64,000 nt of DNA. It comes from Streptomyces sp. CGMCC 4.7035 (GTDB lineage Bacteria > Actinomycetota > Actinomycetes > Streptomycetales > Streptomycetaceae). Below are positions 1 through 8,739 of the stretch, piece by piece (position 1 is the stretch's first letter; every line of letters starts with the position of its first letter). The stretch is from NCBI RefSeq assembly GCF_031583065.1, contig NZ_CP134053.1, forward strand, positions 124,001 through 188,000. The letters run 5' to 3'. Position numbers and translations under genes: made by a program. Below the pieces are notes generated by a model. The model was not told the origin of the DNA. It did no database searches and saw only the letters and a list, made by a program, of their open reading frames with translations.

Positions 1-141
1 CTGGAGCTGCTCGACCTGGCGGGCAGGGCCCGGCTCCGCGGACCCGGCCGGCCCCGTGTGGGCGGCCATGGTCAGGGCGGCGACGGCGATCAGGGCCGCG
101 GCGACGCTTCGGGAGTAGCGGGCGGCTGTTCGTCGGAGCAC
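1..141 (-). CDS. Secreted protein, N-terminal part only
   Basis: Only the first 47 codons lie in the window. A GTG at 139-141 opens a frame beginning VLRRTAARYSRS, followed by a hydrophobic stretch rich in Ala/Val/Leu and a likely signal-peptidase site near GPAGSA. This is a typical Sec signal peptide, so the product is inferred to be exported. The ATG at 162-164 was rejected because its frame stops after 24 codons. The mature domain lies outside the window, so no function can be given. It is divergent from the XRE/TPR regulator and shares its intergenic region. Confidence 0.6.
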   Translation of the reverse strand, partial: MLRRTAARYSRSVAAALIAVAALTMAAHTGPAGSAEPGPARQVEQLQ

Positions 142-360
142 GGCGGCCTCGCCTCGCTTCGCATCAGCGGTTGGTTAAGCACGCTTGATAAACAGGTTTA
201 ATGCGCGGCTTAACGTAGGCCTTTCGGCGGGAGCGTGCAAGGGGGTCGGCAAGGCCCGCAGGACATACTTGCCCGTTTTTAACTGCGCTTTCACATATGG
301 AGAGTTGGATAAAAGTCAGAGTCGGCCAGATGTAAGCCGACTTAATGGCATGCTTGACTC
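142..360. promoter_or_regulatory. Divergent promoter region with TTAA/CTTGA repeats
   Basis: This 219-bp gap between divergent genes is much more AT-rich than its surroundings. Three related elements are visible: TTAAgcacgCTTGA at 175-188, TTAAtgcgcggCTTAA at 198-213 and TTAAtggcatgCTTGA at 342-357. Each is an imperfect dyad. The last ends three bases before the ATG of the XRE gene, so a protein bound there would block that promoter. Operator function, probably for the adjacent HTH protein, is inferred. Confidence 0.4.
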
Positions 361-1704
361 ATGGAGGAGCGCGACGACCCGGAGACCATCGGCCGGAGGG
401 TGCAGCAGCTGCGGACCGAGCGCGGGCTGACGCAGAAGCAGCTCGCGGAGCCGGTGTACACGCCCGCGTACATCTCCACCGTGGAGGCGGGCCGCGTCCG
501 CGCCTCCGAACCGGCACTGCGGCACATCGCCGAGCGGCTCGGCATCGCGTACGAGGAGCTGGTGACCGGACGTCCGGCCCATCTCGCCACCGGTCTGCGG
601 CTCCGGCTCACCGACGCCCAGCGCACCCTCGCCACCGGCGCGGCCGAGGTCGCGGCCGAGCAGTACGGGGCGCTGCTGACCGAGGCCGAGGCGCACGGGC
701 TCGTCGCCGAACAGGCCGCCGCGCTGCTCGGACTCGGCGAGTGCGCGATGGAGCTGGGCGACCTGGCGACGGGGCGACAGCACTTCGAGCGGGCGGAGAA
801 GTGCCTGGACGACGCACCGCTGCCCAGCCGGGTCCCGGCACTGCGCGGCCGTGCCGTCTCGCACTACCTCGCCGGTGAACTCCGGTACGCCTGTTACCTG
901 CTGGAGTCCACCCTCGACGAGCTCAACCGGTCCGGGCTGCACGACCCGGACGCCCTGCTGCTGCTCTACGCGAGCGCCATCGGCCCGTACATGGACATGG
1001 GCGCGCACGCGCGGGCGGCACAGGCGGCCGAGATCGCGCTGGCGCTCGCCCCCCAGGTGGGCGACCCGGCGCTGGTCGCGCGCATGCACCGGTCGGTGGC
1101 CCGCACGCTCCTCGCGGAGGGCCGCGTCGCCGAGGCGGATGCCTCCCTCGCCAAGGCCGCCGAGCTGTACCGGCAGCTGCAGATCCGCACCGAGCTGGCC
1201 AACTGCCACTGGATGCGCGGCTACCTGTACGCGCAGAACGGCGAACTCGACCGTGCCGAGAGCGAGTTGCGCGAAGCCCTCGCCATGCTCTCCGAGAAAC
1301 GGGCCGCCCTCTACAGCAGCCAGGTCGCGGTGGAGCTGGCGGATGTGCTGCACCGGCGCGGGAAGTCCGAGGAGGCCGCCGGGCTGCTGCACGACGTCCT
1401 CGGCGACATCGGCCCCGAGCGCGGCGCCGTGCACTCGGCCGGCGCGCACCGCCTCCTGGGCATCATCGCGGAGGACGCGCGCGACACGGAGGCCGCGGAG
1501 GAGCACTACGTCCGTGCGCTGAGCCTGCTGGAGCGGGCGGGCGCCGCGGGCGACCTGGCGGACCTGTGCCGTCTGCTCGGCGATCTGCTGCGCCGTACGG
1601 GCCGGGTGGAGGCGGCCCTGGACGCGTACCGCACGGGCCTCGGCCACCGCACCGCCCCCGGCACGACGACCCTGGGCCCGGCACCGGCGCAGCCGCCGAT
1701 CTGA
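361..1704 (+). CDS. XRE-family regulator with TPR repeats
   Basis: The 447-residue protein starts with a helix-turn-helix of the Cro/C1 (XRE) type at about residues 9-65, including RGLTQKQLAEPVYTPAYIS and a following ERLGI helix. The rest, about residues 85-430, is a run of Ala/Leu/Glu-rich helical pairs of the tetratricopeptide kind. This architecture fits cytoplasmic transcription regulators whose TPR half senses a peptide or protein partner. No Shine-Dalgarno sequence precedes the ATG, so translation may be leaderless. The gene is divergent from an exported protein and converges on the alkyl-sulfatase gene. Ligand and targets are unknown. Confidence 0.8.
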   Translation: MEERDDPETIGRRVQQLRTERGLTQKQLAEPVYTPAYISTVEAGRVRASEPALRHIAERLGIAYEELVTGRPAHLATGLRLRLTDAQRTLATGAAEVAAEQYGALLTEAEAHGLVAEQAAALLGLGECAMELGDLATGRQHFERAEKCLDDAPLPSRVPALRGRAVSHYLAGELRYACYLLESTLDELNRSGLHDPDALLLLYASAIGPYMDMGAHARAAQAAEIALALAPQVGDPALVARMHRSVARTLLAEGRVAEADASLAKAAELYRQLQIRTELANCHWMRGYLYAQNGELDRAESELREALAMLSEKRAALYSSQVAVELADVLHRRGKSEEAAGLLHDVLGDIGPERGAVHSAGAHRLLGIIAEDARDTEAAEEHYVRALSLLERAGAAGDLADLCRLLGDLLRRTGRVEAALDAYRTGLGHRTAPGTTTLGPAPAQPPI

Positions 1705-1740
1705 CAGCCGGCTCCTGGGCGGACGACAGGACCTAGGCAC

Positions 1741-3585
1741 CTAGGGAGTGACGATCGGGAAGTCCCGGTCCGGCTGTGTCACATACGAGAACAGTCGCTT
1801 CAGCAGCCCCCGGTCGCCGTCGGTCTCGATGCCCGCGAGGCCCTTGCCCGACAGCAGGCCGAACAGTTCGGGACGGGTCAGGGTGAGCGTCAGGCCCGCG
1901 TGCGGCTTCGGGGTGCGGTGCAGCGGCAGGCTGCGGTGCGTCAGTGCGCCGTGCTCCAGATTGATCCGGTGCCGGCGCCCCTCGTCGATGACGACCAGGT
2001 CGATGATCAGCCGTGGCTCCCGCGCCGCGCGCGGCCCGTCGACGCGTACCGCGAGGGAGTCCAGCAGCATGCTCACGGTGAGCGCCGACGTCATCCCGGC
2101 CGTGTCCGTGGCGACGGCGGTACCGCCCGCGCCCTCGCGCAGTTCCAGCGCGCCGGTCAGGTAGATGTTCCGCCAGGGCGCGTTCTCGGCACCGTGCCCC
2201 AGCCGTTCGTACACGCCCGCCAGGGCTTCCCTCGCCGCCTCGTGGTCCGGATCGGCGAAGACGAGGTGGTTGAGGAGGGTCGCGGCGAAACGCAGGTCGC
2301 CGGCGTCGGCGTACCGGCGGGCCGCCGTGAGCGCCGCCTCCGGCCCGCCCGCCACCTCCACGTACCGCTGGGCGAGTTCGGCCGGCGGATGCTCCCAGAG
2401 GTGGGCGGGGTTGCCGTCGTACCACCCCATGTACCGCTGGTAGACGGCCTTGACGTTGTGGTTCAGGGACCCGTAGTAGCCCCGGGCGTGCCAGGCGCCC
2501 TCCAGCGCGGGCGGCAGCCGCAACTCCTCCGCGATCTCCGGGCCCGTCAGGCCGCTGTTCAGCAGCCGCAGGGTCTGGTCGTGCAGATACGCGTACAGGT
2601 CCCGCTGCTCGGCAAGCAGCCGGACGACGTTGTCGTGCCCCCAGGTGGGCCAGTGGTGCGAGGCGAAGGCCACGTCGTAGGCGTCGCCGAAGAAGTCGAT
2701 GGCCTCGTCGAGGTAGCGCGACCAGACGCGGGCGTCACGGACGAGGGCGCCGCGCAAGGTCAGGACGTTGTGCAGGGTGTGGGTGACGTTCTCGGCCAGG
2801 CACAGGGCGCGCTGCTCGGGGAAGAGGAAGTTCATCTCGGCGGGCGCCTCGGTGTTCGGCGTCAGCTGGAACACGATCCGGACGCCGTCGACGGTCTCCG
2901 TCTGCCCGGTGTGCGTGATCTCGACGGTCGGCGGGACGAGGGTGACCGTACCGGTGGACCTGATCGTGCCGAGTCCGGTGCCGATCTGCCCGTGGGGCGC
3001 CTTCGGCAGCCGCACGCCGAACACGAACCCCGCGCGGCGGGCCACCGCGGGCCCGGCGAACACGTTCTCGCTGACCGCGTGCTCCAGGAACCCGACGGGC
3101 GCGAGGATCGGCACGGCCGCCTCCTCCTCGCGCGGCAGCACACCGAGGGCGCCGCCGAAGTGGTCGACGTGGGAGTGGGTGTAGATCAGCCCGGTGACGG
3201 CCCGCTCCCCGCGGTGGTGCCGGTAGAGGGCGAGGGCTGCCGCCGAGCACTCGGCGGAGATGAGCGGATCGACGACGATGACGCCACCCCGGCCCTCGAC
3301 GAGGGTCATGTTCGCCAGGTCGAGCCCGCGCACCTGGTAGACGCCCTCGGTCACCTCGTACAGCCCCTGCCGGGCGCACAGCTGCGACTGCCGCCACAGG
3401 CTCGGGTCCGCGGTGTCGGGGCAGTCCTCGTCGAGGAACCGGTATGCGTCCCCGTCCCACACCACCCGCCCGTCCTGAGCCGTCACCACTCCGGGGACGA
3501 GGGCGGCGACGAACCCACGGTCGGCGTTCTCGAAGTCGGTCCGGTCCTCGAAGGGCGGCAGACCGTCATGGGGCGGGGCGTCCAT
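1741..3585 (-). CDS. Alkyl sulfatase-like metallo-beta-lactamase hydrolase
   Basis: The 614-residue protein has the metallo-beta-lactamase motif THSHVDH at about residues 136-142, then ENVTHTLHN and ASHHWPTWG, which supply the other metal ligands in SdsA1/BDS1-type alkyl sulfatases. The C-terminal third resembles the helical dimerisation part followed by an SCP2-like sterol-carrier domain. Members hydrolyse linear alkyl sulfates such as SDS to alcohol and sulfate using two zinc ions. The ATG at 3583-3585 was chosen; an in-frame TTG at 3706-3708 would add 41 low-complexity residues. I see no Sec signal, so a cytoplasmic location is likely. The substrate is inferred from family. Confidence 0.85.
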   Translation of the reverse strand: MDAPPHDGLPPFEDRTDFENADRGFVAALVPGVVTAQDGRVVWDGDAYRFLDEDCPDTADPSLWRQSQLCARQGLYEVTEGVYQVRGLDLANMTLVEGRGGVIVVDPLISAECSAAALALYRHHRGERAVTGLIYTHSHVDHFGGALGVLPREEEAAVPILAPVGFLEHAVSENVFAGPAVARRAGFVFGVRLPKAPHGQIGTGLGTIRSTGTVTLVPPTVEITHTGQTETVDGVRIVFQLTPNTEAPAEMNFLFPEQRALCLAENVTHTLHNVLTLRGALVRDARVWSRYLDEAIDFFGDAYDVAFASHHWPTWGHDNVVRLLAEQRDLYAYLHDQTLRLLNSGLTGPEIAEELRLPPALEGAWHARGYYGSLNHNVKAVYQRYMGWYDGNPAHLWEHPPAELAQRYVEVAGGPEAALTAARRYADAGDLRFAATLLNHLVFADPDHEAAREALAGVYERLGHGAENAPWRNIYLTGALELREGAGGTAVATDTAGMTSALTVSMLLDSLAVRVDGPRAAREPRLIIDLVVIDEGRRHRINLEHGALTHRSLPLHRTPKPHAGLTLTLTRPELFGLLSGKGLAGIETDGDRGLLKRLFSYVTQPDRDFPIVTP

Positions 3586-3941
3586 GGGGCCAGCTTCGGG
3601 GCGGGGGGTGGGCGCGGCCAGTGGTGGGGGACCGTTCGAGGGCCCCAAGGGTCTCACCGAGGTGTCCGGCGTGGTCGGTGCGGGGGCCGATCGCGGTCGC
3701 CCGCTCAACCGGATTCACACATTCCTGATGTGGCCAAAATGTGATGGCCTGTGAATTCGTCGTGCATTCAACGAGGTTGACAGCCCGTCCACGGTGATCG
3801 ACGATGTGCTCGCGCCTGTGACTCAAGTGACCAGTGAGTCCAGTGCCCCTCTTCGACCACTTTCTCCCGGGCACGGTTCCCGGCGGCTTCGCGCTGCCCG
3901 CTGCCGTCGCCCGGGTCTCGGCATATGAAAATGGGGACCGT

Positions 3942-4880
3942 ATGTCCATAGCTCGTCGTGTCACCGTACGCCGCCTGCTGGGGACAGGCGCCGCGGCTCT
4001 CACCCTCACCGCCGTCACCGGCGGTGCCGCGTGGGCCTCGGACACACCGGGTGGCGACGGGTGGGACCGGGCTGGTCAGGGGGGCTACTCCTCCGGCAAG
4101 GGTCCGGGCACGGTGACCGAGGCCGACCACTGCCAGTTCTCGCTGGACGGGACCGTCTTCACGGACTCGGTCCGGGTCGACGACCAGAACCTGAAGCCGA
4201 CCGAGGACGGCAAGGTCCACATCAAGGTGCGGGCCGCGGGCGACGCCACGACCTGCACCGCCTCCCTCGCCTCGTACCGGGCGCACGGTGCCACCTTCGG
4301 CACCTCCGGCCTCCAGGTCTTCCACGACTTCGACTCCGTGACGGTGAAGCCCGGCGAGACCGACTCGCTGGACATCTCGGTGCCGGACGCGGGCTGCTAC
4401 GCGCAGATCGACCTGTACCGCGGCAAGGTGAAGTTCGACGGGAAGTACGACGCGAACGACGGCTTCGAGCACGGCGACCTGCCCAAGGGCCCGGACCACC
4501 CCGTCATCAAGGACAAGCTGATCGCGTCCTGGAACGGCGGTACGAAGGACTGCACGGAGCAGCCGCCGAACACCCCGGTCACCCCGCCCGCCTCCGCGCC
4601 GGCCACCCCGCCCGCCTCCGCGCCGGCCACCCCGCCCGCGTCGAGCCCCGCGACCCCGGCCTCCCCCTCCGCCTCCACCTCGACCCCGCCCGGTGACGAG
4701 TCGAGCACGCCGGCCCAGCCGACGCCGAACGGCGGTTCGTCCACCCCGCCCGGCGGCCTCGCCGAGACGGGTGGCGGCAGCAACGCGCTGCCGATCGCGG
4801 CGGGCGCGGCGGCCCTCGTCGCGGCCGGCGCGGCCATCGCGGTCGCCGCGCGACGCCGCACGTCCCGCACCCGCGCCTGA
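3942..4880 (+). CDS. LAETG-anchored secreted surface protein
   Basis: The 312-residue product has a Sec signal peptide (MSIARRVTVRRLLGTG, Ala/Leu core, cleavage near AWAS). A soluble domain of about 170 residues follows with four Cys that could pair (DHCQFS, TTCTAS, DAGCYA, KDCTEQ). Then come Pro/Ala/Ser repeats (PPASAPAT units, about residues 213-265). It ends in the sortase signal LAETG, a hydrophobic Ala/Val segment and an RRRTSRTR tail. LAxTG is the motif used by Streptomyces class E sortases, so covalent attachment to peptidoglycan is expected. The ATG at 3942 has GGGGACC upstream. Function of the exposed domain is unknown. A perfect hairpin terminator follows. Confidence 0.85.
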   Translation: MSIARRVTVRRLLGTGAAALTLTAVTGGAAWASDTPGGDGWDRAGQGGYSSGKGPGTVTEADHCQFSLDGTVFTDSVRVDDQNLKPTEDGKVHIKVRAAGDATTCTASLASYRAHGATFGTSGLQVFHDFDSVTVKPGETDSLDISVPDAGCYAQIDLYRGKVKFDGKYDANDGFEHGDLPKGPDHPVIKDKLIASWNGGTKDCTEQPPNTPVTPPASAPATPPASAPATPPASSPATPASPSASTSTPPGDESSTPAQPTPNGGSSTPPGGLAETGGGSNALPIAAGAAALVAAGAAIAVAARRRTSRTRA

Positions 4881-5088
4881 GGCCTCCGGCGCGCACCCGC
4901 ACGACGGGTCGCGCGTCCCGCCCTCGCGCATGATGCCCCCGGCGTCCTTCTGACCATCCGCCACGGGCCCGGCGCTCTATTCCCCCGGTGAGCGCCGGGC
5001 CCACCTTTCGTGGTGCGCGTCGACGCGGCGTGGCGTAGTGAGGCGGGCCCCCCTGGTGAGGCCGGCCCCGCCCACCGCGAAGCGAAAA

Positions 5089-5129
5089 CGGCTGCCGGCG
5101 GACGCGCTGTGCGCGTCCGCCGGCAGCCG
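5089..5129. terminator. Perfect 19-bp hairpin between convergent genes
   Basis: Bases 5089-5107 and 5111-5129 are exact reverse complements around a TGT loop, giving a very GC-rich stem. It sits between the 3' ends of the LAETG protein gene and the DUF4142 gene, so it probably ends transcription from both sides. Confidence 0.8.
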
Positions 5130-5144
5130 GGGAACGTGTGGAGG

Positions 5145-5894
5145 TCAGCCCGCGGTCGGCGCCGGCGACGGCCCCGTCGGCGCCGACGGCGGCGGGGTGA
5201 AGCCGGCCGGCGGGGACAGGACCACCGTCGGCTCACCGGGCTGTGGGGACGGCGGGGTCAGATTGCTCTTCGGGTCCTTCGGCGGGGTCGTCTCCTGGAA
5301 CAGGACCGAGTCGAAGTTCACCAGGCCCGTCCGTTCGAGGACCGTGATGTGGTCCAGGACCGTGTCGTTCGCCTGGTCGGCCAACTGGCGGACCAGGGTG
5401 TTCCGTGTGGTGGCGCGGATGTTGGCGATGGCCGGGAAGATCTGGCCGTGCGTCACCCGCAGGATGTTCGCGAGGTCCTGGTCGAACTGCTTGCCCGAGT
5501 CCGAGGTCAGCGTCGCCACGAAGCCCTGCTGCTGGGGGCTCGGCTGGTTCGGCAGCGCGATGCCCAGCTGCGCGGCCACCTTGCGGCAGGTGTCGTCGAG
5601 GTTGACGTGTCCGTTGATCAGGTGCTGCCCGGCGGTGCGGACGGCGTCCGTCGTGCCCTTCTTCATCGCCAGCTCACCTGACGGGAACTCCCACAGGCCC
5701 GCCGCCCGTACCTTGACGACGAACTGGCGGTCCGCCTCGGTCAGCGGCCCCGCCGAGGTATTGGCGATCACGCGTGACGTATCGCTCGATGTGGTCTGCA
5801 CGCCCAGCATCGAGGGATAGGCGAGCGCCGTCAGTGTCAGCGTCAGCGCGCCCGCGACGAAGACGGTTCCCGCCACGTTCCGTGAAATGCGCAT
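5145..5894 (-). CDS. Secreted DUF4142 family protein
   Basis: The 249-residue protein begins MRISRNVAGTVFVAGALTL, a clear signal peptide or membrane anchor. Residues 50-190 match the DUF4142 pattern: LTEADRQFVVKVRAAGLWE, an AVRTAGQHLINGH segment, QLGIALP, and long helices of a ferritin-like four-helix fold. The C-terminal 55 residues are a Pro-rich tail (TPPSPQPGEP, PPSAPTGPSPAPTAG) that may cross the cell wall. Members are exported and uncharacterised, although the fold hints at metal binding. The gene has its own upstream region containing an AT-rich imperfect dyad at 5952-5967. Confidence 0.8.
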   Translation of the reverse strand: MRISRNVAGTVFVAGALTLTLTALAYPSMLGVQTTSSDTSRVIANTSAGPLTEADRQFVVKVRAAGLWEFPSGELAMKKGTTDAVRTAGQHLINGHVNLDDTCRKVAAQLGIALPNQPSPQQQGFVATLTSDSGKQFDQDLANILRVTHGQIFPAIANIRATTRNTLVRQLADQANDTVLDHITVLERTGLVNFDSVLFQETTPPKDPKSNLTPPSPQPGEPTVVLSPPAGFTPPPSAPTGPSPAPTAG

Positions 5895-6088
5895 GGCACC
5901 TCCTGATTGTTCGGACGCCCAGGGGTACGCATGCGACAGGAGCCAAGAATCTTTTCCTTAGGTAAAATCTGCCGCCCGCACTGTGGGGGTCGTCACACCG
6001 TGAGCCGCGTGGGAGGAACCCGGCCCGGGCAGTGGCACTCGCCGACCGCGCGCGTGGCGGTGGCGGGGCGCCTGGCCCGGTACCCGTT

Positions 6089-6105
6089 ATGTTCGATCCG
6101 AACAT
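6089..6105. promoter_or_regulatory. Perfect palindrome upstream of permease operon
   Basis: ATGTTCG-ATC-CGAACAT is an exact inverted repeat with 7-bp arms and a 3-bp centre, 18 bp before the permease ATG. Its size and position suit a dimeric repressor. It does not resemble the AT-rich Zur or Fur-type boxes I know from Streptomyces. Operator function is inferred. Confidence 0.5.
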
Positions 6106-6123
6106 CCGACATTCGGAGCGGGC

Positions 6124-7155
6124 ATGCAGAAGACAGATGAACTGGCCGAGGAGGCGGAGGAGGCCGTCGCGGTCCCCGCGGTGGCCGACGAAGCCCCCGT
6201 ACGCGGCCGGCCCCCCTGGCCGCTCCTGTTCGGACCGGCCCTTCTCGCCGGTCCGGTGCTCCTCCTCCTCAGCCGGTGGCTGGACGAGCCGGCCATGCAG
6301 GCCTGGCGCACCGTCTGTCTCGCCATCACCGTGCAGGCGCTGCCCTTCCTGCTGCTTGGCACGGCCCTGTCCGGCGCGATCAACGCCTTCGTGCCGGCGC
6401 GGGTGTTCAGCCGCGCGCTGCCCCGTCGGCCCGTGCTCGCCGTCCCGGTCGCCGGGGTCGCCGGGGTCGTGCTGCCCGGCTGCGAGTGCGCGTCGGTGCC
6501 GGTCGCCAACAGCCTGATCCGGCGGGGTGTCACCCCGGCCGCCGCCTTCGCGTTCCTGCTGTCCGCCCCCGCCGTCAACCCGGTCGTGCTGACCGCCACG
6601 GCCATCGCCTTCCCCGGCTCTCCCGCCATGGTCCTGGCCCGGCTGCTCGCCTCGCTCGCCACCGCCTCCGTGATGGGCTGGCTGTGGCTCTGGCTGGGCC
6701 GCGACGAGTGGCTCCGGCCCTCCGTACGGCACACGGGCCACCAGCCGGGGCACAGCCGCTGGACGGAGTTCCGGCTCGGGTTCCAGCACGACTTCCTGCA
6801 CGCGGGCGGCTTCCTGGTCGTCGGGGCCATGGCGGCGGCCACCTTCAACGTGACGGTCCCGCGTTCCGTGCTCGACCTGTTCTCCGGCTCGCCCTGGCTG
6901 TCGGTGCTGTTCCTGGCCGGGCTGGCCGTTCTCCTCGCGGTGTGTTCCGAGGCCGACGCGTTCGTCGCGGCCTCGCTCAGCGGCTTCTCCCCCCTCGCGC
7001 GGCTGGCGTTCATGGTGGTCGGGCCGATGGTCGACCTGAAGCTGATCGCCCTTCAGGCGGGCACGTTCGGCCGTGCCTTCGCGGTCCGCTTCTCCGCCGC
7101 CACGATGGTCGTGGCCGTACTGTGCAGCGTGCTGATCGGAGGTGCGCTGCTGTGA
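6124..7155 (+). CDS. Permease of the DUF318/YraQ-like family
   Basis: The 343-residue integral membrane protein has about eight hydrophobic segments. It carries the family hallmark LPGCECASVPVANSLIRRG (about residues 117-136) and a second half with VCSEADAFVAASL. These conserved Cys/Glu and Ser/Asp motifs typify permeases of unknown substrate found beside metal or metalloid genes. The downstream gene overlaps by 4 bp (GTGA) and encodes the usual partner with a His-rich loop, which suggests metal-linked transport or insertion of a two-subunit complex. A perfect palindrome sits just upstream. The transported substrate is not known. Confidence 0.8.
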   Translation: MQKTDELAEEAEEAVAVPAVADEAPVRGRPPWPLLFGPALLAGPVLLLLSRWLDEPAMQAWRTVCLAITVQALPFLLLGTALSGAINAFVPARVFSRALPRRPVLAVPVAGVAGVVLPGCECASVPVANSLIRRGVTPAAAFAFLLSAPAVNPVVLTATAIAFPGSPAMVLARLLASLATASVMGWLWLWLGRDEWLRPSVRHTGHQPGHSRWTEFRLGFQHDFLHAGGFLVVGAMAAATFNVTVPRSVLDLFSGSPWLSVLFLAGLAVLLAVCSEADAFVAASLSGFSPLARLAFMVVGPMVDLKLIALQAGTFGRAFAVRFSAATMVVAVLCSVLIGGALL

Positions 7156-7919
7156 AGCGGCCCGTCCAGGTGATCCTGCTCGTCCTCAGCGGTCTCGGCC
7201 TGCTGCACGCCTCGCTCTTCACCGACCTGTGCCTCAGGTACGTCAAAGAGGGAATGCGCCCGATGCTCATCGCGTCGGGCGCGCTGCTGCTCCTGCTGGG
7301 GGTGGCGGACGCGGTGGCGCAGTGGTGGCCGGGCGGGCGCGATGGGCACGCGGAGCGTCACGAGCACGGGGGAGGCGAGGACCACGGTCACGGTCACGAC
7401 CACTCCGCCACGCCCCGTGTCGCCTGGCTGCTGTTCCTGCCCGCGCTGAGTCTGCTCTTCTACGCCCCGCCGGCCCTCGGCGCGTACACCGCCTCCCGCG
7501 AGGCCCCCAAGGCCGTCACCGAGCGGGAGCACTTCGACCCGCTGCCCGCGACCTCGCCCGTCCCGATGACCCTCTCGGATTTCACCAGCCGTGTGCAGCA
7601 GGACCGCGAGCAGGCCATCAAGGGGCGCAGTGTTCGGATGACCGGGTTCGTCACGCCCGACAAGGGGAGCGGCGGCTGGTATCTGACCCGGCTCATCTTC
7701 AACTGCTGTGCGGCGGACGCCCAGTCCGTGAAGGTGCGGATGTACGGGACGGCGGCCCTGCCCGCAAACACCTGGGTCACCGTCACGGGAACCTGGCACC
7801 CCGGTGGGACCCTGGGCACCGGTTCCGCCCCGGTCGCGCTCGACGCCCGTACCGTCGAGAAGGTCGACCGGCCGGTGAACGCGTACTCGGACGCCCTGCC
7901 GCTCCCCTCTTCTCGCTGA
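7152..7919 (+). CDS. TIGR03943-type membrane protein, His-rich loop
   Basis: The GTG at 7152 overlaps the permease stop codon, so the 255-residue protein is translationally coupled. It has two hydrophobic segments near the N-terminus and one at about residues 80-100. Between the second and third is a loop with HAERHEHGGGEDHGHGHDHS, a likely metal-binding stretch. The C-terminal half is soluble and OB-fold-like, with TGFVTPDK, FNCCAADAQSVKV and TGTWHPGG. This matches the conserved partner of DUF318-type permeases, with a paired Cys (NCC) that could bind metal. The metal is unknown. Confidence 0.8.
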   Translation: MKRPVQVILLVLSGLGLLHASLFTDLCLRYVKEGMRPMLIASGALLLLLGVADAVAQWWPGGRDGHAERHEHGGGEDHGHGHDHSATPRVAWLLFLPALSLLFYAPPALGAYTASREAPKAVTEREHFDPLPATSPVPMTLSDFTSRVQQDREQAIKGRSVRMTGFVTPDKGSGGWYLTRLIFNCCAADAQSVKVRMYGTAALPANTWVTVTGTWHPGGTLGTGSAPVALDARTVEKVDRPVNAYSDALPLPSSR

Positions 7920-7930
7920 GGGGCGCCGCG

Positions 7931-8015
7931 CCGGTACGTCCGCGCTGGTACGTCTGCGCTGGTACGTCTGCGCTGGTACGTCCGCGCCGGTACGCCGGCG
8001 CCCGTACGCCTGGCG
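7931..8015. repeat. 14-bp tandem repeat, six copies
   Basis: Six consecutive 14-bp units of the form CYGGTACGTCYGCG run from just after the TIGR03943 gene stop; the last two are diverged. The array is intergenic and each unit contains GGTACG. The rest of the gap to 8205 holds an inverted repeat CCATGAC-N13-GTCATGG at 8054-8080. Confidence 0.8.
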
Positions 8016-8204
8016 CGGGCGTACCGGGAGATGAACCAACGCCCAAGCTGTGCCCATGACTTCACAACCCGCGGTCATGGCATGCATAAACCTTCAACCA
8101 AGCTTCTCCCGGTCCCGCAAAGGGCTCTACCCGCATAGAAATCCCGGTGCTGTCATGCTCACGACCGCCCGGAAACATGCCGGGCACCGCACCGGGAGAC
8201 CCCC

Positions 8205-8729
8205 ATGTCCCGAATATCCCGCCCCCTGGTGACCACCCTCTCCACGCTCGCCCTCGCCGCCGCGGGGCTCACCGTCACCGCCGGCACCGCGCACGCCCAG
8301 ACGTGCAGCCAGGACTACCTGCCCCTGCCCGACCCCAGCTGCCAGCCCGGCGCCCTCAACCCGGACGTCACGCAGGACACCATCGACTCCACGATCTGTG
8401 TCTCCGGCTGGACCGCGACCGTGCGGCCGTCCAGCTCGTACACCACCGCCCTGAAGAAGAAGCAGATCGTCGAGTACGGCTACACCGACACCAGCACCTC
8501 GGACTACGAGGAAGACCACTTCGTGCCGCTCGAACTCGGCGGCGCCCCCAAGAGCCCGCTGAACCTCTGGCCCGAACCGCACTACGGCGACGAGACCTCG
8601 GCGGACAAGGACACCGTCGAGAACAAGCTGAAGAAGGCCGTCTGCGCCGGGGACGTGAGCCTTGAGGACGCGCAGAACGCGATCATCACGGACTGGACGA
8701 CCGCGCTGGACAGCCTCGGTCTGAGCTGA
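8205..8729 (+). CDS. Secreted HNH-like putative nuclease
   Basis: The 174-residue protein has a signal peptide cleaved after AHA (about residue 31) and four Cys in the mature part. Residues 101-126 read YEEDHFVPLELGG, then NLWPEPHYG. The D-H...L-GG...N-LWP arrangement is the signature of HNH/beta-beta-alpha-metal domains, with Asp104/His105 as metal and base residues and Asn120 as the core Asn. A C-terminal helix follows (ENKLKKAVCAG). Extracellular nucleic acid degradation is plausible, but the second metal His is not certain, so activity is inferred. The gene converges on the oxygenase-like gene with only 10 bp between stops. Confidence 0.65.
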   Translation: MSRISRPLVTTLSTLALAAAGLTVTAGTAHAQTCSQDYLPLPDPSCQPGALNPDVTQDTIDSTICVSGWTATVRPSSSYTTALKKKQIVEYGYTDTSTSDYEEDHFVPLELGGAPKSPLNLWPEPHYGDETSADKDTVENKLKKAVCAGDVSLEDAQNAIITDWTTALDSLGLS

Positions 8730-8739
8730 ACCGGAGCGC

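Noticed and set aside
3586..3708. TTG start 41 codons upstream for the alkyl sulfatase
   Set aside because: The extension is low-complexity Pro/Arg/Ala without a signal peptide; ATG 3583-3585 gives the family-like N-terminus.
6089..6105. Zur box for the permease pair
   Set aside because: The palindrome is GC-containing and does not resemble the AT-rich Zur consensus; kept only as an unassigned operator.
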